DNA of 64,000 nt, taken from Xenopus tropicalis. Its lineage: Eukaryota; Chordata; Amphibia; Anura; Pipidae. The notes under the pieces were generated by a model. It was not told the origin of the DNA. It saw nothing but the letters and a program-made list of their open reading frames with translations, and ran no database searches. The stretch spans positions 133,859,047 through 133,923,046 of the forward strand of contig NC_030678.2 in NCBI RefSeq assembly GCF_000004195.4, in the 5' to 3' direction. The position numbers and the translations under genes were made by a program. This document shows positions 49,174 to 60,931 of this stretch, piece after piece. Every line of letters starts with the position of its first letter. Position 1 is the stretch's first letter.

Positions 49174-50258
49174 CAAGCATCCCTTGATGATAACTTCTAG
49201 GAATTGGTGTCTGAGTGATTTTGATATGGGTGGCATAGACATTCTGTACAAAGGGTCAAATTGAGTGGGACTCATGGTTTTAACAGGTTATTTAGGTTGA
49301 GAGGTCAGATCTTTGAACATGGCATCGGGATATATTAGGTACTGTTCAGATTGGTTGTCTTTGGTGCACACATATGTATTACAGATGGCTGTGGGGTGCT
49401 AATGCTCATGCGCAGTCTATTAAACTTTGAACTTTGAATAATCTCTGCTTTGTTATTGACTGCCGATTGGTGTGTCCCTAAATAGTATTACCATCTCCAG
49501 TCTGTATAAAATTGTTCTTTCTTCAATGAACTGCCTGGAGTTTGAAAAGGAAATACGCGCTTCAGAAGTTCCATTTGGTACAGAGCCTCCTGCTCTTTAG
49601 CTTGTCATGTATAAAATATCCCTTTACTGAACATAACGGCAGTTGGGAATGATTCGATTGAACGTGTTCCATATACACAGGAGAACGTAGTGCAGGCATA
49701 GTTGGCTGCCTGTGTGCCAGGAGTGCACAAAGTGAGTGGAATTAATGGGCGCAGGTAGGTAGAGATGCGCCAGCAGTTAGTGCTCACAGCTGGGAATTTC
49801 TGCTCAGCAATAAAGGTGATATTGGGTATCCTACAGCATTGCTGTTTTTTTTTTTCTTTTTTCTTCTAGAAAATTTTCTGTGCAATTATTCATTGCTTTA
49901 ATATTGAAGCTAGCTCCAGCTGTCTAATGGTAATTTGCCAAAATATGATAGGACTACAAATATAAATATAGAAAATTGCAAGAGATCTGTACACACATTC
50001 TGAACACACAGAATGATGTTCTTCATGAAAACATAATTGCACATTTTAGGGGTTTTTGTGTGCCGTAAAAATATTATTTTAAAGGCATAAAATGAGTGAT
50101 TAATATAACTCTCCTTTTGCAAGTGCGCCCTGGTTGTCTCTGCTTTTTCTGTGGATGTGTGCATAGATAGAGCTTTGTAGGGTGGGAGAAAGGAGGAATA
50201 CAGCCTTGTGTTGGGGAGAAGGGGGCTAAATAAAATCTATCTAACTATCGGCTATCCA

Positions 50259-50547
50259 TAGTGCTCGGGACCTGGGTTTTTCCGTATTTGGGGTCTTTCT
50301 GTAATTTGGATCTCCAAGTCTACTAAAAAATATGTAAAAATTAAATAAATGCAGTAGGGTTGTTCTGCTACCGATATAAAGATTATATATAAGATAATTA
50401 TATTTTAGTTGGGGTCAAGTACAAGACACTGTTTTATTACAGAGAAAAAGAGTGATTTTTAAAACAACATTTTTTTTTTTTTACTTAAAAAGGAGTCTGT
50501 GCTTTCTAAATAATGGGTTTCCAGATAATGGATCCTATATCTGTATA
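50259..50547. mobile_element. CAGGTATRGGA-family MITE, degenerate copy
   Basis: GTGCTCGGGACCTGGGTTTT, TCTGTAATTTGGATCTCCA, TACAAGACACTGTTTTATTA and GGTTTCCAGATAATGGATCC are family landmarks. Ends lack a clear TA duplication. Confidence 0.65.
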
Positions 50548-50979
50548 TCATTTAAAAGCATATATACATATTATTGAGTTTGGCATTTCTAATGCATTGG
50601 TATTATTATTTTCCCTCCCAGTGTTATTTTGGAAGTAATTTCTGTGAGTCCCACAAAAACCACAAGGTTTGAACACAGTATTAGGCATAAGTTAATCAGT
50701 GGTTTTATCTGTCACTGGTTGTGTACATAAGAGTAAGATTTACTCTGGAAAGGACTGACAAATGCTTGAGAAAGCAATTTGGCTTTGTGTTTTATTGCCA
50801 AGTTGGAAATTCCACTTAAATCTCTGATTATAGAACAGGGTGTTTGGCAAGTACACAAAGAACCTGTTTTTTTTGCAGAAATAAAGTGGCATCTCAAGGC
50901 ATTTATTTTTAGTTTCAGTAACGCACCCCATTGACAACCCCTACATTGTATATGAGCATAATAACAGGACATGCTAGCC

Positions 50980-51058
50980 CAGGGTCGGACTGGGGGGTGC
51001 AGGGCCCACCGGGGCTTCTGCCTTTGGGGCCCTGCACCCCCTATGGCCCCCCCGCAGC
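50980..51058. repeat. short GC-rich palindromic fragment
   Basis: AGGGTCGGACTGGGGGGTGC with GGTGCAGGGCCC facing GGGGCCCTGCACC. It resembles the end of a GTCGGACTGG repeat such as that at 14320. Confidence 0.4.
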
Positions 51059-52741
51059 CTTTCATTGTGCCTGCATGGCCAACATGCTGCTAGTTTGTTA
51101 TTGCCTAGTAAATACCTGCATGGTTTAATCAAATAGCAGAGATTGTATTCATTGCACTAATATCTTATGGTTATGGTTGTGTACTTTTCAGAAATTCTGT
51201 GCATAGTCAGAGCATGTACTGAATTTTGTTATAATTATACTCACAAGCAGAAAGCTTAGGGGGGACATTGGTGCCAAAGGTGCCATAGTAGGGTGTCACA
51301 CTCTGGTAATGCATGAAGAGCTGTAAAAAGCTTAGTTTGTGGATTGCACAGTTTAAAATAAGCATATTTGCACATTTGTTTGTCAGCCTGCAAGTGTCAC
51401 TGGCCCCATTATAAGAGAGGTTTTGTGATGCTCTGCTGAGCTGATGGTTGCTGGGGCTCTACCAGAATGTCGTATATACAATGTATCATTGTACAAGACC
51501 AGACTCAGTCCCTGAGCTGTATGATATAATTTCTTTTTCCTGCCACTGGATATAGTATCCCTGGCCAGTTGTATAGCAGCCTATAATAGCCCCCTTCTGA
51601 GAGGGTAAGGCTTTGAGTAGACAGTGCTTAGGCATGCTATATTTTCAGAACCACCCAGGGCCCAAAGGTTTTGTAATCTTTCAGTAGCAGGATTGCTGCT
51701 GAAAGGGGCAGCAGTATAACGTGTAGCAATGGAACTGATTGACAGTGTAGTTACGGGAAGAAAGATGTAATTTAGTAGATGAGTGGCTGTTTGGGAGCTG
51801 TGATTAATTCGCTTACATTTGCAAATATATCATATAAGTAACTGGCATGTAAACAAGGCAGTGAGTCACCATTGCAGTGTGGGATTTAGTATTCCTATCA
51901 ACAGCTGCTTTTAGCTCTCTGCCCCCTACTATTCCTTTTGCTGCATCCCAGCTCCAGCTGCACTCTTTCATACATGTAAGCAATACATGCCATAATGTGG
52001 ATACTGTTAGGGAATCTCTATTTCAATAGGTTCCGCATGAAACTCATTTAGCACTCGGGTCTACGGTAGTTCCCTGGTAGATTCCTGTTAATCTGTCATG
52101 GAATGTGGAGGTCCGAGATTAGTTGACCAGAAAAGGCCAGTTAAAGCCCAGAAGATGAAGGGTGCTGAAGTTCAGCCCTGGGCGCAGGTTAGGGATCACT
52201 ATGTATACAAAAAAAAGTCTGCCCTTTCACTTTACTGCACAAGCAAAGCAATCATTTTAGTATGTTTTTTCCCCCACAATGTTTGAATGTTCTTAAGGCG
52301 TGGTGATGCAAATTACAGAAAGTTAAATAGATAACAGATTCAGTAGCTGGTGTGTAATCTGCACTACTCAGTACACTATTCAGTCACCATTCTGTTCCAC
52401 ATGGACCAAGTGCTTGGCAAATTATCTGTATATAAAGCATACAGGAGAACAGGAACAGAACAAGTTTTAGCTATTTCAGGGGAGAGGTGACCTTTAGTGC
52501 TATATGTAGTACTCTGGAATCATAATTTAAGAATATTTGCCTGGGTTTTATTTATTTTGTCATATGGATTAAGGAAAACATTTTGAGACCATTTTCTTAC
52601 AGCTATGTGAGGTTGCTTTGCTCTTTCATTAGCTACTAAAGGTCAAACCACAGCAGGAAAACTGCCAAGCCAACAGCTGTATTAAAGGCACAGTATTTTT
52701 CAAAAAAAAAAATCTATATTTTAATCAAATATATTGAAGTA

Positions 52742-53083
52742 CAGGTAGGGGATCCGTTATCCGGAAACCAGTTGTCTAGAAAGTACCTCAGTGGGCCGGA
52801 TTAAAAAGACCAATGGGCCGTAGTTTGCCCACCCCTATCCTATAGACATTAAAAGCAAGTAATTATAATTTTTAAAAGTGATTTCCTTTTTCTCTGTAAT
52901 AATAAAACAGTACCTTCTACTTGATCTCAACTTAGATATACTTAATCCTTATTGGAGGCAAAACAATCCTGTTAGATTAAATTAATGTCTAAATTATCTT
53001 TTGTAGACTTAAGGTGTGGAAATCCAAATTATGGAAAGAAAACCCCTGGTCCCGAGCATTCTGGATAACAGGTCCTATACCTG
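52742..53083. mobile_element. CAGGTATRGGA-family MITE with insert
   Basis: TA-CAGGTAGGGGATCCG at the left and GGTCCTATACCTG-TA at the right. A 50-base foreign piece at 52785-52835 includes GTAGTTTGCCCACCCC. The rest follows the copy at 61618-61934. Confidence 0.7.
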
Positions 53084-53276
53084 TATATTCTTCATCGTTT
53101 GCAGAGTATGCATTATAAAAGACTCAGAGGATGTTACATATGCCCTGTGTATATTATACTTTATACAGCATTTTGCAGAGATTGTTCTCCATTCAATTTT
53201 GACTCTTCCCTGGTGGAGCATTCCGTCTTTAAGTCTTTAATCAGTAGCTTTTAGTATTCAAGAAAAACCAAAGTAG

Positions 53277-53372
53277 CCAGTGGAACATACCAGCTACTTA
53301 CTGTGCCCTGGTCTGAGTTGAACTCAGGAGCTGGTCCTGCAAGTGACGGTGATAACCACTGAGCCACCATGT
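53277..53372 (-). repeat. tRNA-derived SINE head
   Basis: On the minus strand: GGTGGCTCAGTGGTTATCAC (A box near 53357-53367) and GAGTTCAACTC (B box, 53315-53325), then GACCAGGGCACAGTAAG. It is too short and mismatched to fold as a working tRNA, and the sequence after the B box matches the SINE body at 2700-2906. Confidence 0.65.
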
Positions 53373-53866
53373 ATGACAGGAATAGTGTGTAGGGGCATGG
53401 TAGCCACACAGGCTAACTAGATTATTATACAAACAAGTTCTAACCTTGACAAATAGACATCTGTAAATAGAATTATCCCAATATTCCAGTTCTTAGTAGT
53501 TTCCATTGCCAGCCCACATGAGATCTTAAAAAACTGAGTGAATTTGGTGTGGGAAAAGTAAAAGCAACAGGAAATGTCTCTATAAATACTTTCGCCTTGT
53601 TTCTCTATTTTTAACCCCATCGTTTATTTTAACCAACTCAAGACACCAATAATGCAGCTCTGTGTTGTTTTGCTTTGTCATTCCGTTTGTACAGGAACCC
53701 TATAGAACTTGTTTTTTGGAGCTGAAGTCCTGATTTTATTGTGTTGTGTTTGTATATCTGATTAATGCAGGGGATCTTTGTTGAATATACAGGGGGCCTG
53801 TTCAGTTTCAGCCCCCACTTTTATATACAAATAGAAAGCACATGTTTACTTAGTTCATATTTTATA

Positions 53867-55438
53867 CAGTGGCTTGCAAAAGTATTCGTCCCCCTTGAAC
53901 TTTTCCACATTTTGTCACATTACAGCCACAAACATGAATCAATTTTATTGGAATTCCACGTGAAAGACCAATACAAAGTGGTGTACATGTGAGAAGTGGA
54001 ACAAAAATCATACATGATTCCAAACATTTTTTACAAATAAATAACTGCAAAGTGGGGTGTGCGTAATTATTCAGCCCCCTTTGGTCTGAGTGCAGTCAGT
54101 TGCCCATAGACATTGCCTGATGAGTGCTAATGACTAAATAGAGTGCACCTGTGTGTAATCTAATGTCAGTACAAATACAGCTGCTCTGTGACGGCCTCAG
54201 AGGTTGTCTAAGAGAATATTTGGAGCAACAACACCATCAAGTCCAAAGAACACACCAGACAGGTCAGGGATAAAGTTATTGAGAAATTTAAAGCAGGCTT
54301 AGGCTACAAAAAGGTTTCCAAAGCCTTGAACATCCCACGGAGCACTGTTCAAGCGATCATTCAGAAATGGAAGGAGTATGGCACAACTGTAAACCTACCA
54401 AGACAAGGCCGTCCACCTAAACTCACAGGCCGAACAAGGAGAGCGCTGATCAGAAATGCAGCCAAGAGGCCCATGGTGACTCTGGACGAGCTGCAGAGAT
54501 CTACAGCTCAGGTGGGGGAATCTGTCCATAGGACAACTATTAGTCGTGCACTGCACAAAGTTGGCCTTTATGAAAGTGTGGCAAGAAGAAAGCCATTGTT
54601 AACAGAAAACCATAAAGTCCCGTTTGCAGTTTGCCACAAGCCATGTGGGGGACACAGCAAACATGTGGAAGAAGGTGCTCTGGTCAGATGAGACCAAAAT
54701 GCAAAACGCTATGTGTGGCGGAAAACTAACACTGCACATCACTCTGAACGCACCATCCCCACTGTCAAATATGGTGGTGGCAGCATCATGCTCTGGGGGT
54801 GCTTCTCTTCAGCAGGGACAGGGAAGCTGGTCAGAGTTGATGGGAAGATGGATGGAGCCAAATAAAGGGTAATCTTGGAAGAAAACCTCTTTTTGCAAAA
54901 GACTTGAGACTGGGGCGGAGGTTCACCTTCCAGCAGGACAACGACCCTAAACATAAAGCCAGGGCAACAATGGAATGGTTTAAAACAAAACATATCCATG
55001 TGTTAGAATGGCCCAGTCAAAGTCCAGATCTAAATCCAATCGAGAATCTGTGGCAAGATCTGAAAACTGCTTTTCACAAACGCTGTCCATCTAATCTGTC
55101 TGAGATGGAGCTGTTTTGCAAAGAAGAATGGGCAAGGATTTCTCTAGATGTGCAAAGCTGGTAGAGACATACCCTAAAAGCCTGGCAGCTCTAATTGCAG
55201 CAAAAGGTGGTTCTACAAAGTATTGACTCAGGGGGCTAAATAATTACGCACACCCCACTTTGCAGTTATTTATTTGTAAAAAATGTTTGGAATCATGTAT
55301 GATTTTCGTTCCACGTCTCACGTGTACACCACTTTGTATTGGTCTTTCACGTGGAATTCCAATAAAATTGATTCATGTTTGTGGCTGTAGTGTGACAAAA
55401 TGTGGTTCAAGGGGGCCGAATACTTTTGCAAGCCACTG
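53867..55438 (+). mobile_element. Tc1/mariner element with long inverted repeats
   Basis: Outer 22 bp are perfect inverted copies beginning CAGTGGCTTGCAAAAGTATT, flanked by TA (53865-53866 and 55439-55440). The inverted repeats extend about 210 bp, to the GCGTAATTATTCAGCCCCC region (54060-54083) and its mate (about 55228-55250). Length 1.57 kb is normal for a full element. A broken transposase gene lies between the arms. Confidence 0.95.
54236..55170 (+). pseudogene. Tc1-type transposase, frameshifted and internally deleted
   Basis: The coding match starts at 54236, where the usual Met position is ATC. The first frame (to about 54610) holds the paired-like helix-turn-helix (PRSTVQAIIQKW) and GRPPKLTGRTRR. 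A frameshift moves to a second frame with the first catalytic Asp in WSDET (54687-54689). A deletion follows directly, then a frame change and a stop near 54866. The third frame (54904-55164) has the second Asp in QQDNDPKH and the Glu in NPIENLW, 34 residues apart as in DD34E enzymes. A last frameshift near 55150 spoils the C-terminus. Not functional. Confidence 0.93.
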
Positions 55439-56724
55439 TAAATGCAAATATTGAGCTTTTGTGCATTGCATTGGCTCCAGGTGCCCACTTTCATCCCTCC
55501 CAATCTGCTGTTGCTATGGGTAATCACTCATGTAGATAACCTTTTATTATATAACCCCATGTCCTATCATAAACATCAGTATTTTTTAGAGATACCTCTT
55601 GACCATAAACGTGCTAAAGGGATGCTGTCTTCCAGTAAATATTGACATCAAACCACGTAAAATGTTCAATTAGCTAAGGCTAATGGTTCATGTTATGTTT
55701 TCTTACATATGCCATTGGCCTAGTTTTTAAGTGATATCCTAGTGCATTTACTTATTTTCCTATCTCCACATTGTGTAAGCAAATAGTCAGGCTGCTTTGC
55801 TGCTGACTCTTGGACTCTTTTCAGGTGACGTGACAGGAAAATGAGCCTGTGTATACCAGGAAATAAGGAACCTTCTTTTCATAAATAACTTTTTTTATAT
55901 TCTCTTTCATTGAACAATTTGCAATAGTTTGAAGCAAAACACTTATTTTCATTACAGTATCCCTCTAATTCCTATGATGGCCTGCATAATACTGTGCCTA
56001 ATGCTCTTTATAGAGTCAGATGGAACATCAATGTGCAGTTTCCAAAGGGTGCACCATCTGTACAACTCCCATTATATACATATTAGCACAGTTGGCCTAT
56101 TTAGTATGCAGGTGGTGTTGGCTGTGTTTCTCTAGCTGGTTATTATGCCTGGTGTGGGATTTTAATTAATTGTTACTGGATACATAGGTGAAAATTAGTG
56201 TTGTTGATTTAATATATGAAACCCTCTTAAGCTACGTATGTGTCACTGTGTATACAAATCCTGTCACAGCTCCCCACTATGACTGAATTCACTAAATGTC
56301 ACATTAGTATTCAGAATTAGGTGACAGTTCTTTTAAAGCTTTTTTTTTTTTTTTAGAGCTTCTTTAGAATTCCCGTAAGTCTGTCAGAGAGCTTATTTAA
56401 CTTGCTCAGGCTTTTGAATCCCTAAATACTTCAGCTGAGGAGAACTAAAGCTTAACTAAATAAATAGGCTAGAAATGTTGTACATTCTGTTTTGTGCTTA
56501 TGTACCAGCCCAAGGCAACCACAGCCCTTTAGCAGGGAAGATCTGTGCCTCTGAATGTGCCCCAGTAGCTCCTTCTTGTCTGCTGATTCCCTGCACATGC
56601 TCTGTGCTGCTGTCACTTACTGAGCTTAGGGACCCACTCACAACATACTGCATATATAGAATATAAGTGTAACCGTAAAAGGCTGATCAGTAATTAATTC
56701 AGAGTCACTTTATATAGAAGCTTT

Positions 56725-56898
56725 AGTGAAAACAGCAGCACTCCGGATATTTTGAAAAAAGTGCACAAGGCAATGTTTCAGGCTTCAATCTAGCCCTTGA
56801 AGGCTTGATAAAGGGCTGGATTGAAGCTGAAACGTTGCCTTGTGCACTTGAGTAAAAGTCACTTTTTTCAAAATACCCAGAATGCTGCTGTTTTCACT
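56725..56898. mobile_element. Penelope-type terminus as a head-to-head inverted repeat
   Basis: Arm 56725-56798 and arm 56811-56898 are inverted copies: GTGAAAACAGCAGCACTCCG against AATGCTGCTGTTTTCAC, and CACAAGGCAATGTTTCAGGC against GAAACGTTGCCTTGTGC. The spacer is about 12 bases. The right arm includes TTGATAAAGGGC and GCTGAAACGTTG, a hammerhead-like CTGANGA/GAAAC layout known from these retroelements. The left arm lacks about 11 bases present in the right. Confidence 0.6.
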
Positions 56899-57209
56899 AT
56901 TGATATTGTTTTACCCGGGCAGAGGGCACCTGGGGCTTCAATAAGCCGTTTTTCCACCGTGTAGCACACCTTAATCGATTTATATGGAAGCTCTGTAACT
57001 AGCTCAATTAGCATCAAAATGTAATAATCAGACCTGTAGCATCTATTTATATGAAAGGCCAGCTTAATTTTCTGCTTGATAATTTGCAACAACCCCTAAG
57101 CTCAGCTTCTCAACAGCTTCTCAGAGCTCACTGAGCATGTGCACTGTCCCGGACAGTTCTAACAGTATCAAAGATGGGGATCTCCTGTGGTAACTGTAAA
57201 GACCTATAG

Positions 57210-57665
57210 GGTTGATTCACTAAAGTGCAATATGCTTTTTTGCGCTAAAATTGATGCGAAAAAAAATGTGCGATTCACTAAAGTGTTATCGTGTGCATTA
57301 AATAGCGCGCGACCGAATGCGTTAATTTTATCGCATTACATTAATTCTCGCACATAAATAATACTAACACATGATTCACAAACACTTAGACGCGCTAAAT
57401 ATCGCATTAGTCTATGCGAAAATGAACACCTACTTGAGGCAGGCGGTAATTATAGAAAAGTACAGTTAATGAGCTTTTGGCAACACAATATGGCCTTTGC
57501 AGTGGGATTTATTCAAGTATGTGTGGGCCCTAGAGTGATGCATCCTCCAGTTTGCAGGGAAATGGTCATTTTCAGAAAAGTAGTTTTACAAACGTAATGG
57601 TGTGTATGGCTAATATGGTGTGCGCTCGTGCGTTAAAAAGCGTGCACGACAAGTAGCGCGCGTTG
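57210..57665. mobile_element. foldback element, GATTCACTAAAG family
   Basis: GGGTTGATTCACTAAAGTGC at the left, a second GATTCACTAAAGTG at 57272, GCG-rich segments (TAGCGCGCGACC and AGTAGCGCGCG), and ATCGCATTA repeats. The far end is uncertain. Confidence 0.4.
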
Positions 57666-57722
57666 AGGCAAATACAAGCGACTCCCTTGTTGTTGGCATT
57701 GTTGGCTCATGTCATACACAAC

Positions 57723-57970
57723 TAGGGTTGCCACCCCAGGCCGGTATATGACTGGCCCATCTGGTAAATCACCAGCCAGGGCTGGAACTACAAATTTACC
57801 GGCAGTGTAGTTGCCGGTAACTTTGTAATACCCTATAAATTCCTCCCTTCCCTGAGCTGAATTACCCCTTATAAGAATAGCCTGCCCAGTGCCCTTCCCC
57901 ACCCAGTCTGCACACCATGTGATGTCATCGCCCTGCCCCCATGTGACATGACCTCCAGGTCTGGACTGTA
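57723..57970. repeat. dispersed repeat, GGTTGCCACC family
   Basis: AGGGTTGCCACCCCAGGCCG, TGACTGGCCCATCTGGTAAA and GTAGTTGCCGGTAACTTTGT parallel the copy at 47955-48260. The minus-strand frame across it (57633-57902) is not a recognised protein. Confidence 0.5.
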
Positions 57971-57972
57971 AT

Positions 57973-58221
57973 TTAAAGGAGAAGGAAAGGCTACGTCACA
58001 TGTTAGACACCCCGCAGTAATCGCTTACCTGAAACCCCTTTCCAGTGCTACTGTTAGGAGAAAACTGCACCAGCTGGGGTATGCTCGCATATACCCAACT
58101 GGTGCAGTTTTCTTCTAACAGGAGCACCAGCCAGGGGTATCCAGTAAGCGATTACAATCACTGGGGGGGGTGCCTTACATTTGGCACCCCCATAGTTATT
58201 TAGCCTTTCTTTCTCCTTTAA
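57973..58221. mobile_element. T2-type MITE, complete, short
   Basis: TTAAAGGAGAAGGAAAGGCT and AGCCTTTCTTTCTCCTTTAA with outer TTAA. A central hairpin pairs AGAAAACTGCACCAG with CTGGTGCAGTTTTCT, and GTAATCGCTTACCTG with CAGTAAGCGATTAC. Confidence 0.9.
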
Positions 58222-58329
58222 AATACCCCTGGCATTTCACCTACACAGAGGCCCAAACAGCCCCCCACCAGTCCAATAAACAGTTACTGTCTATGGCATC
58301 TTCCATTTACAAAATGTATTGGGCTATAA

Positions 58330-58410
58330 TGGACTCTGTGGGAGATGGGCCTTTCTCTAGTTTGGAGCATTCTGGATAACTGGTTTCTTCGTAAAAGATC
58401 CCATAGATAT
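58330..58410. repeat. CAGGTATRGGA-family fragment
   Basis: GGAGATGGGCCTTTCTCTAG, GCATTCTGGATAACTGGTTT and GATCCCATAGATATAG match the right part of the family. Confidence 0.5.
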
Positions 58411-58855
58411 AGTAATATGTTGGCATCCAAAGAGCCTGGTGGGGCTTTTGAACACTCTGGAGGCCTTAATCTATCTGAGGGTCATATTTAACCTGTGGCC
58501 CTCCAGTTCACCATTCCTAAAATAAAGTCACATCCAAGCAAATAGTACTATGTTGTCGTCAGGGGATTGTGACATTATGCCAGCAACGTTGTACCTGTGT
58601 TTCCAGGTTTTTACGCCACTGCAAAACACATTGCCTACCAACGTGTCTTTCCTGAACTGCGGACCTAAAACCCACTGGGTCACCGGCAGGAAAAGGGTTA
58701 ATATGATTAAGATACTACGGCCATGTGCTTAATATGGAAACTGCAGTAGGCATGCACCGGAGCTCCTGCCATGATTTCCTACCCCATTGGAAGGCAAAAA
58801 CTCTCAGTAGGGCAGCTGTCAATTGAGCCTCAAACTTGCAAATTTGAATCTTCTC

Positions 58856-59035
58856 ACCTTAGGGCAGTGACACATGGGGAGATTAGTCGCCGCACGACAA
58901 ATCTTTGTTGTCGCGGGCAACTTATCTCCCCACAATGCCATCCCACTGGCTATAATGTAAATGGCATACGCGGCGCCGTGATATGCTGAAGTTGCCTTGA
59001 GAGGAAACTTTGGGCGACTTTGGCAAATGAGTTGA
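58856..59035. mobile_element. foldback MITE, GGGGAGATTAGTCGCC family, left half
   Basis: GGGCAGTGACACATGGGGAG at the left, GTCGCGGGCAACTTATCTCC, GCCATCCCACTGGC, and GAAGTTGCCTTGAGAGGAAA. No right terminus follows. Confidence 0.6.
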
Positions 59036-59443
59036 TGGGACTTGTGATACATTGGAATCAAACAGAAGATGCCGTGGTACGACGGCTGGCCAGTACAAGC
59101 CTGACCCTCACCATACTACCATTCCATGTTTCTCTCAAGTTAACTCTTTTTAATTACATATGGAGAATTATTACCTCAAGGCAAGCATTTTGGGTGTATC
59201 CAGAATAAGAAGAAATTATATGTAATAAAAGGCACATTGTTTACCAAGGTGCAGTAACCCATAGCAACCATTTAAACAGGTGTGACCAGCAAATTCTACC
59301 TGCTAATTGATTGCTATAGATAATTAGACTGTGGTCATAATGGGCAATGGTGCATTATATAGTCTGGTTTTCATAGAATGTAAATATATCACTTGCAGAA
59401 TGAAATCTGGTAACTGCTAATTTGTGCATAATTGTCTGTGCAG

Positions 59444-59587
59444 ATTGAGTACGAGAAGAAGAAAAAGGATGACGGCAAGCGAGCCCGAGCAGATAAGCAC
59501 CAGGTTTTGGATATGTTGTTCTCTGCATTTGAAAAACACCAGTACTACAACATTAAGGATCTCGTGGACATTACCAAGCAACCCGTG
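59444..59587 (+). CDS. gtf2f2: gtf2f2 exon, start of RAP30 winged-helix domain (partial CDS)
   Basis: A 144-nt (48-codon) exon, phase 0 at both ends. The acceptor is GTCTGTGCAG (ending 59443) and the donor is GTGAGT (59588). It reads IEYEKKKKDDGKRARADK, then HQVLDMLFSAFEKHQYYN, then IKDLVDITKQPV. The first part is the Lys/Arg-rich linker. LDMLFSAFEKHQYY and KDLVDITKQPV are the first helices of the C-terminal winged-helix domain, which in this family contacts DNA near the promoter. Human RAP30 continues with a residue run starting YLKEIL, so at least one more coding exon must lie beyond base 64000. The longest and most conserved exon here, with no damage. Confidence 0.97.
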
Positions 59588-59885
59588 GTGAGTGCCTGAG
59601 AGTGTCTGTGACTGCAAGGAGGGAAAATGATTGTTTTAAAAAAAGACAGTTTCCTAAGGCAACTGAGCAACTCTCATATGTCTCTGGGCATCCTAATAAC
59701 ATGGCTCCTTAGCATAACACATAACACATCAAGGAACAGCTATCCGTATCTGCCAGGGTCACTAGGAAGTGCTCCAAGGTTTTATAATGCTGATAGGGTT
59801 ACATCACTCATAGAGGAGGGAAACCACTGCTTGTGTAGATAGATTTCTGCAGGATAGGCTTTGCTGCTTTTTGCAGTCATGGCTT

Positions 59886-59952
59886 TGTATGTATGTACAG
59901 TATGTATGTATGTATGTATGTATGGCTTTTTGCAGTCATGGCTATGTATGTA
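59886..59952. repeat. TATG microsatellite inside a short duplication
   Basis: A TATG run (59901-59933) flanked by two copies of TTTTTGCAGTCATGGCT (about 59867 and 59927). A second small duplication, TATAGTAATTTCAACC, occurs at about 59985-60026. Confidence 0.85.
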
Positions 59953-60294
59953 GGCACTATAAATCTAGGTCTTGGCTCCCATTGTATAGTAATTTCAACC
60001 TAATATATGTATAGTAATTTCAACCTTTTTTAAACCCATACCTTTTGCCCTACTCATAGGGGCCTTCTGTACAGTTCAACAGCCCCAAAAAAAGGAAAAA
60101 TTGCTTTATACTTATCCATATAGCCACGAATACAATGTACTGGGCTCTGGGTATATTTCATACCAGTGTTGCACTGAGTACTGAGTATGTCCTCCATTCT
60201 CCTTGTACCCTCCCACTGCCCTGACCTTTGCGTCTCCCAGTGTGCCCATCCCTACATAACTTCCCTTTCAACAACTTTGCTCCTCCTTCTACAT

Positions 60295-60931
60295 CAGGGG
60301 TCCCCAACCTTTTATACCCGTGAGCCACATGGAAAATGGAAAAAGTGTTAGGGAGCAACACAAGCATGAAAATGGTTCCTGATGGTGCCAATAAGAGCAA
60401 TAATTGGCTATTTAAAGGAAAAGTAACACTAATGTTTTTTAAGTAAAAAAGCTATTCTACCCTGCACCAATAACTGCCCTATCCTGCAAACCACTTAGTA
60501 TTTTAAATGTTTTAATAAAAAATAGCTGCTAAAACTTGGCTTACTGTCAATTGAACTACAGCGATACGGTGAAGGAAGGAGTTGCATCCACTATGCATCG
60601 ATTGATTGGTCGAGCCTAGCCTTCCTTCTGTGTTTTAGCAGGTATTTTCTATTAAAGCATTTAAAATAAAGCATTAAATACTAAGTGGTTTGCAGGATAA
60701 GGCAGTTATTGGTGCAGGGTAGAATAGCTTTTTTACTTAAAAGATTTTAGTGTTACTTTTCCTTTAATAGCCCCTATGTGGACTGACAGCCTACAGAAGG
60801 CGCTGTTTGGAATTGGGTTTTTATGCAACCAAGACTTGCCTCCAAGCCAGGAATTCAAAAACGAGCACCCGCTTTTAGGCCACTGGGAGCAACATCCATG
60901 TTTGTCACGAGCCACTGGTAGGGGATTACTG
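60295..60931. mobile_element. hAT MITE with 8-bp target duplication, interrupted by a T2 MITE
   Basis: CAGGGGTCCCCAACC at the left and a GGTAGGGGATTACTG right end, flanked by perfect 8-bp copies of TTCTACAT (60287-60294 and 60932-60939). The host element is split at 60412-60767; its halves join as in the copy at 962-1249. Confidence 0.9.
60412..60767. mobile_element. T2-type MITE nested in the hAT MITE
   Basis: TTAAAGGAAAAGTAACACTA and TAGTGTTACTTTTCCTTTAA, with TTAA at both edges. Almost entirely an inverted repeat (ATTCTACCCTGCACCAATAA against TTATTGGTGCAGGGTAGAAT). A truncated relative is at 8371. Confidence 0.95.

Larger units (their letters stand above)
42543..59443 (+). other. gtf2f2: gtf2f2 intron, 16.9 kb
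   Basis: Runs from donor GTAAGT (42543) to acceptor TGTGCAG (59443). Main contents are a hAT element with minisatellite, a Tc1 element, a Penelope-type inverted repeat and several MITEs. No recognised feature in 43932-47950, 48270-48900, 49175-50250, 50560-50975, 51060-52740, 53375-53860, 55445-56720, 56900-57200, 58225-58850 (apart from a fragment at 58330-58410) and 59040-59440. Confidence 0.9.

Noticed and set aside
53277..53372. tRNA gene on the minus strand
   Set aside because: A and B boxes are present, but the acceptor stem does not close and the downstream sequence continues as a known SINE body.
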